Assembly: GCA_934318045.1 (NCBI GenBank)
Contig: CAKREY010000013.1
Span: 7,627 to 71,626 of the forward strand
Direction of reading: 5' to 3'
DNA from: Coprococcus_C sp934318045
GTDB taxonomy: Bacteria > Bacillota > Clostridia > Lachnospirales > Lachnospiraceae
DNA length: 64,000 nucleotides
In this document: positions 34,100-42,446 of the stretch, one piece after another
How positions within the stretch are numbered: position 1 is the first letter of the stretch
Layout: the number at the start of each line of letters is the position of its first letter
Translations under genes and position numbers: made by a program
The notes under the pieces: model-generated
Told to the model about the DNA's origin: nothing
What the model saw: the letters and a program-made list of their open reading frames with translations, nothing else
Database searches by the model: none

Positions 34100-34870
34100 A
34101 TGGGAACTATTCTAAGTTTATCGTCCCCGAGCAATATCTTTGAATGGATGGCATTTCTTGCCGAGAAGTATTCGAGCATGTTCTTACAAGGAACATGGAT
34201 TACCTTGTATGTATCTGTGATCGGTACGATCGTAGGTTTCATACTTGGTTATATTGTAGGTATTGTCGGAGATATCAAAATTCACAAAGAAGATAATCCG
34301 ATCAAAAAAGGAATTATCAAATTTTTCAAATTAATTTGTTTCTTATATGTAGAGCTGTTCCGAGGAACACCAATGATCGTACAGGCGATGATCGTATACT
34401 TCGGTTTACGCCAGGGCGGTGTGGATATCAATCCTATCATTGCAGGTATTCTCGTAACGGTATTAAACACAGGTGCTTATATGTCAGAAACCGTACGTGC
34501 CGGTATCAAATCAATAGATGCCGGACAGCGGGAAGGCGCTTTGGCGATGGGTATGTCTCCGATGCAGGCGATGTTTTACATCATATTGCCGCAGGCGTTC
34601 AAGAATATCATCCCGGAGATGGCGAATACGTTTCTGACAAACCTGAAGATGACATCTGTGTTGAATGTAATCGGCATTCAGGAGCTTTTCATGCAGGCAA
34701 AGACGGTTGGTGGTACATATTACAAGTATTTTGAATCGTATCTTGTAATTGCCCTGATCTATCTGGTGCTCTGTGTGGTATTTAACCGGTTGTTCTTATT
34801 TATCGAGAAAAAGATGGCAGGCAAAAAGGATTATGTGCTTGCTGTAGAATATATGGAAGACAAGGCCTAG
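34100..34870 (+). CDS. Amino-acid ABC transporter permease
   Basis: The 256-residue integral membrane protein is of the HisM/GlnP type. It has about five membrane helices (WITLYVSVIGTIVGFILGYI, LICFLYVELFRGTPMIVQ with the conserved ELFRGTP, PIIAGILVTVLNTGAYMSETVRAG) and the ATPase-contact loop REGALAMGMSPMQAMFYIILPQA. AGGAGG stands 8-9 nt before the ATG. It lies between the binding protein and the ATPase. Confidence 0.95.
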   Translation: MGTILSLSSPSNIFEWMAFLAEKYSSMFLQGTWITLYVSVIGTIVGFILGYIVGIVGDIKIHKEDNPIKKGIIKFFKLICFLYVELFRGTPMIVQAMIVYFGLRQGGVDINPIIAGILVTVLNTGAYMSETVRAGIKSIDAGQREGALAMGMSPMQAMFYIILPQAFKNIIPEMANTFLTNLKMTSVLNVIGIQELFMQAKTVGGTYYKYFESYLVIALIYLVLCVVFNRLFLFIEKKMAGKKDYVLAVEYMEDKA

Positions 34871-34881
34871 GAGGTGCGCTT

Positions 34882-35631
34882 ATGGGTAAAAATAATGAAG
34901 AAAGTATTATTGAAGTAAAAGACTTAAGCAAATCCTTCGGTGATCATGAGGTTTTGCGAAAAATTGATTTTGAAGTGAAAAAAGGCGAAGTGATCTGTAT
35001 CCTCGGCTCGTCCGGCTCCGGCAAATCCACATTGCTTCGATGTGTGAACAAGCTGGAGACGCAAACAAGCGGACAGGTGCTCTACCACGGGAAGGAAATC
35101 CGGAATGTCCAGAGGGAGATTAACGAGTTTCGTTCCAAAGTCGGCATGGTGTTCCAGTCCTTCAACTTATTTAACAATATGACGGTGCTGGAAAACTGCA
35201 TGGAGGGTGCAAGAAAAGTATTGCATGTATCCAAGGAGGAAGCGTTTGACCGCGCAATCAAGCATTTGAAAGAGGTTGGCATGGCACCGTACATCAATGC
35301 CAGACCGGAGCAGTTATCCGGTGGACAGAAGCAACGTGTGGCTATCGCCAGAGGCCTCTGTATGAATCCGGAGGTGCTGCTGTTCGATGAGCCGACATCC
35401 GCGCTCGATCCGGAGATGGTCGGCGAAGTATTGAATGTTATGAAAGAGCTTGCAAGCTCCGGACTTACGATGTTGATCGTGACACATGAGATGGATTTCG
35501 CAAAGAATGTATCGTCCCGTGTGCTGTTCATGGATAAAGGTTATGTGGTAGAGGATGCTCCGCCGGAGGAGTTTTTCACGAATCCGAAGAACAATCGAAG
35601 CAGAGAGTTCTTAAGCAGATTCATCGCATAA
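34882..35631 (+). CDS. Amino-acid ABC transporter ATP-binding protein
   Basis: The 249-residue ATPase is of the GlnQ/HisP type. Walker A is GSSGSGKST near residue 43, the Q-loop is MVFQSFNLF, the signature is LSGGQKQRVAIARGL, Walker B is VLLFDEPTSALDPEM and the switch His lies in IVTHEM. The ATP-binding half-sites power import by the upstream permease dimer. AGGAGGTG precedes the ATG 11 nt after the permease stop. Confidence 0.96.
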   Translation: MGKNNEESIIEVKDLSKSFGDHEVLRKIDFEVKKGEVICILGSSGSGKSTLLRCVNKLETQTSGQVLYHGKEIRNVQREINEFRSKVGMVFQSFNLFNNMTVLENCMEGARKVLHVSKEEAFDRAIKHLKEVGMAPYINARPEQLSGGQKQRVAIARGLCMNPEVLLFDEPTSALDPEMVGEVLNVMKELASSGLTMLIVTHEMDFAKNVSSRVLFMDKGYVVEDAPPEEFFTNPKNNRSREFLSRFIA

Positions 35632-35685
35632 TAACCTTGCTTGAAAATGGTTTCAAAAAGTGTAGATAGATTGTGAGGGAAAAAT

Positions 35686-36318
35686 ATGGAAAATTATGTT
35701 GTTACTTTTGCAAGAGGCTTTGGTACCGGCGGAAAGGAAATCGCATCGAAACTTGCGAAGGAGCTTGGCATCCATTGCTACGAAAACCGAATCCTGACAC
35801 TGGCATCCCAGATGAGCGGACTCGATGAGAAGTTGTTTCAGGAGGTCAATGAGAAGGTGCGTTCGAATGGTGGCTTCTCCAGCTTCTTGAAAGGCCTGCC
35901 GCGTGCGAAAAGCTATATCAGCCGGAACGAGAAATTCGTGTCCGATGATAAGCTGTTTGAGTATCAGAAGCAGATCATCGAGAACTTAGCGGATACCGAA
36001 TCGTGTGTCATCGTTGGAAAATGTGCGGATTACATTCTGCGGGGAAGACCGAATATCGTAAGTATCTATATAGAAGCACCGCGTGATTTCTGCGTGAAGC
36101 GGACGATGGAGCACATGGGTGTGACGGAGGATGTTGCGACAGCGACAATCGTGCATACGGATAAGTTCCGTGCGGATTATTATAAGTATTATACACATGG
36201 AAATTACTGGACGAATCCGGTCAACTACGATCTGACGATCAACAGTGAGAAGGCCGGGATCGAGGACAGCGTGAAGCTGATCAAGGATTACATGAAGATC
36301 AAAGGAATTATAAAGTAA
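35686..36318 (+). CDS. Cytidylate kinase-like family protein
   Basis: The 210-residue protein belongs to the AAA/P-loop cytidylate kinase-like group found in Firmicutes. The N-terminal loop FARGFGTGGKEIASKLAKEL resembles the nucleotide loop of Cmk but lacks the usual Gly-x-x-Gly-Lys-Ser/Thr spacing. CVIVGKCADYILRGRPNIVSIYIEAPRDFCVKR matches the NMP-binding and lid part. The phosphate acceptor is not known; housekeeping CMP kinase is usually a different gene. It starts 54 nt after the transporter ATPase and ends 34 nt before the aminotransferase. Confidence 0.85.
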   Translation: MENYVVTFARGFGTGGKEIASKLAKELGIHCYENRILTLASQMSGLDEKLFQEVNEKVRSNGGFSSFLKGLPRAKSYISRNEKFVSDDKLFEYQKQIIENLADTESCVIVGKCADYILRGRPNIVSIYIEAPRDFCVKRTMEHMGVTEDVATATIVHTDKFRADYYKYYTHGNYWTNPVNYDLTINSEKAGIEDSVKLIKDYMKIKGIIK

Positions 36319-36352
36319 CGAAAACATTTTATATATTTAGGAGGCGTTTATT

Positions 36353-37567
36353 ATGAAATTAAAGGATCTTGGATTAACAAAGCAGGACATCAAGGATAAG
36401 GTAAGCAAGTACATGATCGATACATACGAGCGTTTCGATTTCTTGGCAGAGACAGCCGAGGGTATGTACATGTATGATGAAAATGGAACTCCGTATCTGG
36501 ATTTCTATGCAGGTATCGCTGTAAATAATGCCGGAAGTAGAAACCCGAAGGTTGTTGCAGCCGTCAAGGATCAGGTCGATGATATCATGCATACATTCAA
36601 CTATCCGTACACGATTCCGCAGGCTCTGCTTGCTGAGAAGGTTTGTACAACCATCGGCATGGATAAGATCTTTTACCAGAACTCCGGTACAGAAGCAAAT
36701 GAAGCCATGATCAAGATGGCAAGAAAATACGGTATTGAGCATTACGGACCAAACCGTTACCATATTGTAACTGCGAAGATGGGCTTCCACGGCAGAACAT
36801 TTGGTGCGATGTCTGCAACCGGTCAGCCGGGCAATGGCTGCCAGGTTGGATTTGGACCGATGACATATGGTTTCTCGTATGCGCCGTACAACGATCTACA
36901 GGCATTCAAGGATGCTTGTACCGAGAACACGATTGCAATCATGATCGAGCCGATTCAGGGTGAAGGTGGTGTCCATCCTGCAACCTACGAGTTTATGACA
37001 GGACTTCGTAAGTTCTGTGATGAGAACAATATGTTGCTTTTGATTGATGAGGTACAGACCGGATGGTGCAGAACCGGTCAGCCGATGTGCTACATGAACT
37101 ATGGCATTAAGCCGGATATTGTCTCTATGGCGAAGGGTCTCGGTGGCGGTATGCCGATCGGTGCCATCTGTGCAACTGCTGAAGTTGCAACCGCATTTAC
37201 ACCGGGTTCCCATGGTACAACCTTTGGCGGACATCCGGTCAGCTGTGCAGCCGCTTATGCGGAAGTAAACGAGCTTCTTGACCGCGACCTTGCAGGCAAT
37301 GCAAAGGAAGTTGGCGCATACTTTATGGATAAACTGAAGAACCTTCCGCATGTGAAGGAAGTCCGTGGTATGGGACTGATGATCGGTGTGGAGTTTGATG
37401 ATACGATTGATGCTGTCGATGTGAAGCATGGCGCGTTCGACAGAAAGCTTCTGATCACAGCCATCGGTGGACACACAATCCGTATGGTTCCACCACTGAT
37501 CGCTAGCAGAGAAGATTGTGACAAGGCATATGCAATTCTGGAAGAGACAGTGAAGGCACTTTCATAA
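36353..37567 (+). CDS. Class III PLP-dependent aminotransferase (acetylornithine/GABA type)
   Basis: The 404-residue protein is a fold-type I enzyme. The motifs are YLDFYAGIAVNNAGSRNPKVV, the phosphate-binding QNSGTEANEAMIKMARKYG, GFHGRTFGAMSATGQ, EPIQGEGGVHPAT, LLIDEVQTGWCRTG and the PLP lysine in SMAKGLGGGMPIGA. It resembles ArgD and 4-aminobutyrate aminotransferases; no arginine genes are nearby, so the amino donor is uncertain. AGGAGG stands ahead of the ATG. A hairpin without U-tract (GTCCTGCTGC/GCGGCGGGAC at 37586-37612) separates it from the alcohol dehydrogenase gene. Confidence 0.93.
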   Translation: MKLKDLGLTKQDIKDKVSKYMIDTYERFDFLAETAEGMYMYDENGTPYLDFYAGIAVNNAGSRNPKVVAAVKDQVDDIMHTFNYPYTIPQALLAEKVCTTIGMDKIFYQNSGTEANEAMIKMARKYGIEHYGPNRYHIVTAKMGFHGRTFGAMSATGQPGNGCQVGFGPMTYGFSYAPYNDLQAFKDACTENTIAIMIEPIQGEGGVHPATYEFMTGLRKFCDENNMLLLIDEVQTGWCRTGQPMCYMNYGIKPDIVSMAKGLGGGMPIGAICATAEVATAFTPGSHGTTFGGHPVSCAAAYAEVNELLDRDLAGNAKEVGAYFMDKLKNLPHVKEVRGMGLMIGVEFDDTIDAVDVKHGAFDRKLLITAIGGHTIRMVPPLIASREDCDKAYAILEETVKALS

Positions 37568-37645
37568 AATTATGGGGAAGAATCTGTCCTGCTGCTGTAA
37601 TTGCGGCGGGACGGATGTTCCATCCGGAAAGCAAGGTGACATAGA

Positions 37646-38794
37646 TTGAAAAGTTTTAATTTTTCTGTACCACAGGATATTATCGTTGGTGCAGGTTCTA
37701 TTAAAAAATTAGGTAAATGCGCGAAGTCGCTGCAGGGAAAACATGCGCTTATTATTTCCGGCCCCCATCTGAATAAGATGGGATTGGTGGATGTATGTAA
37801 GCAGTCTCTGGCAGAGGCTGGGATTCCGGCGGATGCATTTACCGAAACAGAGGGAAATCCTTCGGTTGAGACAGTTGAAAAGGCTGCAAAACTGTACAAG
37901 GAATGCGGTGCGGACTTTATCGTGGCATTCGGCGGCGGTTCTCCAATGGATGTGGCAAAGGCAGTCGGAGTTGTTGCCAGATACGGCGGAAGCATCACAG
38001 AATACGAGGGTGGCGGCAAAGTGCCGGGACCGATCGTTCCGCAGATTGCGATTCCAACGACCGCGGGTACCGGTTCTGAGGTGACTGCATTTTCCGTTAT
38101 CACCGATCACAGCCGGAATTATAAGCTGACGGTATTCAGCTATGAACTGATTCCGAAGTATGCGATTTTGGATCCGGATTTAATTGCAACAGCACCGGCT
38201 TCGGTCGCTGCGGCGTGTGGCATGGACGCGTTTATCCATGCGTGTGAGTCGTATATCTCGACGGATGCTTCGCCATTTTCGGAGGCAATGTCCGAGAAGG
38301 CAATGGAATTGATCGGTCGTTCGATTCGAGCTTATGTGGCAAATCGTACGGATGTCGATGCAGCCAGCGATATGCTGGTCGGTTCGCTCTTTGCAGGCAT
38401 TGCATTTTCCTGGGCGAGACTTGGCAACGTACATGCAATGAGTCATCCGGTCAGTGCATTTTTCGATGTGCCGCATGGCGTGGCAAATGCAATCTTGCTT
38501 CCGACGATTCTGGATTACAACAAGCTTGCGGACAAAGGAAAATATAAGAAGATTTATGAATATGTGAGTGAGACACACAGAAGCGATGAGAGCTTCACAC
38601 CGGACATGCTGGTGGATGCAATCAGAGCGTTGAATGATAGTCTTTCGATTCCTGCAACCCTCGCAGAAGTAGGAGTGACGGAAGACAAGATTGATGTTAT
38701 GGCAGACGATGCCATGAAGAGCGGAAATATCATGGTGAACCCACGTCGCTCTACGAAAAAGGATATCGTAGCCCTTTACAAAAAGGCTATGTAA
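37646..38794 (+). CDS. Iron-containing alcohol dehydrogenase
   Basis: The 382-residue enzyme is of the group III ADH family. The NAD(P) loop is GGGSPMDVAKA, the phosphate motif is IPTTAGTGSEVTAFSVI, and the metal ligands are visible as MDAFIHACES (Asp and His) and HAMSHPVSAFFDVPHG (two His). It reduces aldehydes to alcohols in fermentation; the substrate is not evident. The start is TTG, chosen for AAGGTG 8 nt upstream and because conserved sequence begins at once. A terminator follows. Confidence 0.93.
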   Translation: MKSFNFSVPQDIIVGAGSIKKLGKCAKSLQGKHALIISGPHLNKMGLVDVCKQSLAEAGIPADAFTETEGNPSVETVEKAAKLYKECGADFIVAFGGGSPMDVAKAVGVVARYGGSITEYEGGGKVPGPIVPQIAIPTTAGTGSEVTAFSVITDHSRNYKLTVFSYELIPKYAILDPDLIATAPASVAAACGMDAFIHACESYISTDASPFSEAMSEKAMELIGRSIRAYVANRTDVDAASDMLVGSLFAGIAFSWARLGNVHAMSHPVSAFFDVPHGVANAILLPTILDYNKLADKGKYKKIYEYVSETHRSDESFTPDMLVDAIRALNDSLSIPATLAEVGVTEDKIDVMADDAMKSGNIMVNPRRSTKKDIVALYKKAM

Positions 38795-38815
38795 TATCAA
38801 ACCTGTCTACACGGG

Positions 38816-38845
38816 AAAAGGTTGTCGCTTGGCGGCAGCCTTTTT
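38816..38845 (+). terminator. Terminator after the alcohol dehydrogenase gene
   Basis: AAAAGGTTGTCGC pairs with GCGGCAGCCTTTT around a very small loop, then T. Confidence 0.88.
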
Positions 38846-38970
38846 CTATTAATGAAAGAAATATAACGATAATTTTATGAAAAATACAGATAAAGCGGTG
38901 GCAGTTTTATGATAAAAATGTTAAAATGATAATAATTATGGACAAGAATGAAAACGAGGACTTATAAATT

Positions 38971-39792
38971 ATGAAAAATCAGGTTATAACGATAGGAAAG
39001 CGCGACTTTGAGATAGGAAAACGTCCCTATGTGATGGGAATTCTGAATGTGACACCGGATTCATTTTCAGACGGTGGAAAATACGGAGATATGGATGCTG
39101 CGTTGAAGCATACAGAAGAGATGATCAAGGAGGGCGCCGATATCATTGATGTTGGCGGAGAATCCACCCGGCCTGGACATGTGAAGATTTCGGTTGCGGA
39201 GGAGATTGAACGCACATGTTTCGTAATTGAGGCGATTAAGGAGCGGTTTGAGATTCCGGTTTCGTTAGATACTTACAAATATCAGGTGGCTCAGGCGGGA
39301 ATTCTGGCTGGGGCCGATCTGATCAACGATATCTGGGGATTTAAATGGGATAATGAGATGGCACCGCTCTGCGCGAAATATCAGATCCCGGTCTGCCTGA
39401 TGCACAACCGGAAGGAAGCGGTATACAATGATTTCATTGCGGATGTGATCGCAGATATGAAGGAGTGCGTACAGATTGCGCACGCATCAGGACTTGCCGA
39501 TGATAAGATCATCTTAGATCCGGGTATTGGATTTGCAAAGACTACCGAAGAGAACTTAAAGTTTATGAACCATCTGGAGAAACTGGTTGCACTCGGGTAT
39601 CCGGTACTGCTTGGAACTTCGAGAAAATCCATGATTGGAAATACACTGAATCTGCCGGTCGACGAGCGGGAGGAAGGCACGATGGCAACCTCCGTCTTAG
39701 GACTTGTGAAGGGCTGCAGTTTCTTCCGGGTGCATGATGTGCAGAAGAATGTGCGTGCACTTACGATGACGGATGCGATGCTCAAGGCATGA
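38971..39792 (+). CDS. folP: Dihydropteroate synthase
   Basis: FolP joins p-aminobenzoate to the pterin diphosphate and is the target of sulfonamides. The 273-residue TIM-barrel protein contains GILNVTPDSFSDGGKY, the pterin site DVGGESTRPG, CLMHNRKE, DPGIGFAKTTEENL and LLGTSRKSMIG. The next gene, folBK, makes the pterin substrate and starts 50 nt after the folP stop. No folate riboswitch was recognised in the A/T-rich leader (38846-38970). Confidence 0.97.
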   Translation: MKNQVITIGKRDFEIGKRPYVMGILNVTPDSFSDGGKYGDMDAALKHTEEMIKEGADIIDVGGESTRPGHVKISVAEEIERTCFVIEAIKERFEIPVSLDTYKYQVAQAGILAGADLINDIWGFKWDNEMAPLCAKYQIPVCLMHNRKEAVYNDFIADVIADMKECVQIAHASGLADDKIILDPGIGFAKTTEENLKFMNHLEKLVALGYPVLLGTSRKSMIGNTLNLPVDEREEGTMATSVLGLVKGCSFFRVHDVQKNVRALTMTDAMLKA

Positions 39793-39841
39793 TGTCATGG
39801 CAGTCGTTATGGAATATAAGACAGAGAAGGACAGAAACTAT

Positions 39842-40666
39842 ATGGATAAAATATGGATCAGGGATTTAAAGATATTTGCACATCACGGTGTCCTTGCGGA
39901 AGAAAAAAAGAATGGGCAGGACTTTTATGTAACTGTATCGATGGATGTGGATCTGCATGCGGCAGGCATGACAGATGATCTGGATCAGACGGTCAATTAT
40001 GCTGAAGTTTGTGAGCTGATCCGACAGACGATGCAGGAGGAAAGCTATGATCTGATTGAGGCGGCTGCGGAGAGCGTGGCAGATGCAATTCTGCTTACCT
40101 ATCCACAGATTAGGATAGTGCATGTGATATTGAGCAAACCGGATGCACCGATTCCGATGGAGTTTGATACAGTCTGCGTGGATATCACACGCAGCAGACA
40201 CGTTGTTTATCTGGGTATCGGTTCCAACCTCGGAGACAAGGAGGCATACCTTGATTATGCGGTCGATCAGTTAAACAAAGACGAATGCATCAAAGTGACC
40301 AAAATTTCTACCTATATAGAAACAGAACCATACGGTGACGTGGAGCAGGACAATTTCTTAAATGGCTGTCTGGAGATTGAGACGCTGTATTCTCCGCAGG
40401 ATCTGCTTGCAGTTGTGAACGACATCGAGCAGAGCGCCGGCAGAAAGCGGCTGATCCACTGGGGCCCAAGAACCTTAGATATTGACATCCTGCTCTACGA
40501 TCAGGAAATGATCATGGAAGAAAACCTGAAGGTGCCGCATGTGGAGATGGCAAAGCGTGCATTCGTGCTTGAACCACTTGCCGAAATCGCGCCATATGCC
40601 TACCATCCGGGCTACCACAAGACGATCATCGAACTACTGGAAGCATTACAAAACAAAAAAGATTAA
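39842..40666 (+). CDS. folK: Bifunctional dihydroneopterin aldolase / HPPK (FolB-FolK fusion)
   Basis: A 274-residue fusion of two consecutive folate enzymes. Residues 1-118 are FolB (IWIRDLKIFAHHGVLAEEKKNGQ, NYAEVCELI, ESYDLIEAAAESVAD), which cleaves dihydroneopterin. From about 121 FolK follows (YLGIGSNLGDKEAYLDYAV, NGCLEIET, PRTLDIDILLYD), which adds pyrophosphate for FolP. The ATG at 39842 is preceded by AGAAGGA and starts right at the conserved domain. Upstream in-frame ATGs (39773 inside folP, and 39797) would add 15 to 23 unrelated residues. Confidence 0.95.
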   Translation: MDKIWIRDLKIFAHHGVLAEEKKNGQDFYVTVSMDVDLHAAGMTDDLDQTVNYAEVCELIRQTMQEESYDLIEAAAESVADAILLTYPQIRIVHVILSKPDAPIPMEFDTVCVDITRSRHVVYLGIGSNLGDKEAYLDYAVDQLNKDECIKVTKISTYIETEPYGDVEQDNFLNGCLEIETLYSPQDLLAVVNDIEQSAGRKRLIHWGPRTLDIDILLYDQEMIMEENLKVPHVEMAKRAFVLEPLAEIAPYAYHPGYHKTIIELLEALQNKKD

Positions 40667-40737
40667 TAATTATCCGACATATGGGATTAAATATAGAATA
40701 AAATATATGATTTTATGATTGAATTTAAATACGCACA

Positions 40738-40880
40738 GTTTCCTATCCGGTTATGGATTTTGAGAAGGGGCATTTGCGACCGCCGGCACTTAATGAGTGC
40801 GGAGCACGAATTTAGTACCGCTGCGCGGAGCAACTAAGCGGAAGCGGCCCCGAATCGAAACCATAACCGGATATGGAAAC
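40738..40880. repeat. Structured intergenic element, family 2 copy b
   Basis: Between folBK and ppx lies a self-complementary element. The outer arms GTTTCCTATCCGGTTATGG (40738-40756) and CCATAACCGGATATGGAAAC (40861-40880) pair over 19 bp with one bulge; AGGGGC/GCCCC continues the stem. Inside are TTGCGACCG, a GCACT/AGTGC hairpin, CGGAGCACGAATTTAGTACCG and CCGCT/AGCGG. The GCGACCG, CGGAGC and the (G)TACG/CACG-AATT pieces recall the element at 4545-4684, although the outer arms share nothing. It ends 13 nt ahead of the ppx ribosome site, so it would sit in the 5' leader if transcription begins upstream. Confidence 0.7.
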
Positions 40881-40907
40881 GTCCGTAAGAAAATGGAGGT
40901 AAAAACT

Positions 40908-42443
40908 ATGGCATACAAAATGTTTGCCGCCATCTACGTCGGAAGCAGTGAGATATCCATGAAGATCTTCCAGGTAAATGGCAGAAAATCATTTCGCCAG
41001 ATTGACAGTGTCAGCCGAATCTTAGAGCTTGGGCGTGACACGTATCGCGATGGAAAATTAAGCCGGGATTCGATCCGGATGATCTGTGAAGAACTCGAAG
41101 GCTTCAAACATAAGATGGAAGAATACAAGATCACAGAATACCGTGCCTATGCGACAAGTGCGGTGCGGGAATCCGATAATATGGATCTGGTGCTCGATGT
41201 GATCGCACATACAACCGGCATCCGCGTACAGGTATTGAGTAATTCCGAGCAACGTTATATCAGCTTCAAGGGGCTGGTTGCAAAATACGAGGATTTTCAT
41301 CAGGTTGTCAGCAAGAATACTGCATTCGTCGACGTCGGCGCAGGAAGCGTGCAGATATCCCTGTTTGATAAGAACAATCTGGTCGTGACAGAGAATATCC
41401 CGATCGGTGCTGTGCGTGTTCGTGATTATCTGGCACTCATCGGACACAAAACCGGACGTATCGATGAGATTATGGCAGATTACGTAGATAACGATATTGT
41501 ATCCTTCCGGAATATCTATCTGAAGGATAAGGAAATTAAGAACATCATCGCGGTTGGTGAGGCTGTAAGCTCTTTGAAGAAGATTGTGCCGGAGTTATCC
41601 ATCAAGAATGTAATCACACGGGCGCAGTTCGACGCGATGTACAAGCGCGTCATCAGTATGCCGGCACAGGAACTTGCGGAAAAATACGGAATTCCATACG
41701 AGCGTGCGACCTTGATGCTGCCGAACATTACGATCTACCAGTCGTTTCTGAATAACTGTAAAGCAGAGGAAATGTATGTGCCGGATGTCGATTTCTGCGA
41801 ATGCATCGTGGCAAATTATATGGACGAAGGAAGCCGTGTTGTCTTTAACCATAATTTCGAGGAGGATATTCTGGCAACCGCCAACAATATTTCGCGAAGA
41901 TACCGTTGCAACAAAAATCATGTGGAGCAGACCGCATATTTTGCACTTAAAATATTTGATGCAGTAAAGAAATCGTTTGGCCTCGACAAGATGCAGCGGC
42001 TTCAGTTGCAAATCGCAGCGATTCTGCACGAATGCGGAAATTTCATCAATCTCCATGATGGTGCAAGAAATTCCTATTATATCGTTGCAAATACGGAAAT
42101 CCTCGGACTTTCCCACAAGGAACGCATGGAAGTTGCAAATGTCGTCAAGTATAATCCGCTGTATCTTCCGGCAAAGGATAAAATCTCCGCAGAACTCGAT
42201 GGCTGTGATTATATTGTCATCGCGAAGCTTGCCGCAATTCTGAGGATTGCGAATATCCTAGACAAAAGCCACATGCAGAAAATCGAAGATATTTCCGTGA
42301 CATTGAAGGATGATAAACTACTGATTATGGCGAAAACATACGAAGACATCTCGCTGGAGGCAGGTCTTTTTGAGGCGCGAGCAGATTTCTTCGAGCAGAT
42401 CTATGGAATCAGACCGATACTTCGGGTAAAAAGGAGCGTGTAA
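40908..42443 (+). CDS. Ppx/GppA-family phosphatase (exopolyphosphatase-like)
   Basis: The 511-residue protein has an actin-like ASKHA fold in the N-terminal half: AAIYVGSSEISMKIFQ (phosphate loop 1), YATSAVRESDN and AFVDVGAGSVQISLF (phosphate loop 2). The C-terminal half has an HD-like helical domain (AAILHECGNFINLHDGARNSYYIVANTEILGL). The family releases phosphate from polyphosphate or hydrolyses pppGpp. The polyphosphate role is supported by ppk starting 3 nt after its stop. The ATG at 40908 follows GGAGGT; the longer frame back to 40797 runs through the structured element and is not coding. Confidence 0.9.
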   Translation: MAYKMFAAIYVGSSEISMKIFQVNGRKSFRQIDSVSRILELGRDTYRDGKLSRDSIRMICEELEGFKHKMEEYKITEYRAYATSAVRESDNMDLVLDVIAHTTGIRVQVLSNSEQRYISFKGLVAKYEDFHQVVSKNTAFVDVGAGSVQISLFDKNNLVVTENIPIGAVRVRDYLALIGHKTGRIDEIMADYVDNDIVSFRNIYLKDKEIKNIIAVGEAVSSLKKIVPELSIKNVITRAQFDAMYKRVISMPAQELAEKYGIPYERATLMLPNITIYQSFLNNCKAEEMYVPDVDFCECIVANYMDEGSRVVFNHNFEEDILATANNISRRYRCNKNHVEQTAYFALKIFDAVKKSFGLDKMQRLQLQIAAILHECGNFINLHDGARNSYYIVANTEILGLSHKERMEVANVVKYNPLYLPAKDKISAELDGCDYIVIAKLAAILRIANILDKSHMQKIEDISVTLKDDKLLIMAKTYEDISLEAGLFEARADFFEQIYGIRPILRVKRSV

Positions 42444-42446
42444 AGT

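Noticed and set aside
40797..40907. N-terminal extension of the Ppx protein
   Set aside because: It lies in the right half of the family 2 element; the GGAGGT site and conserved start are at 40908.
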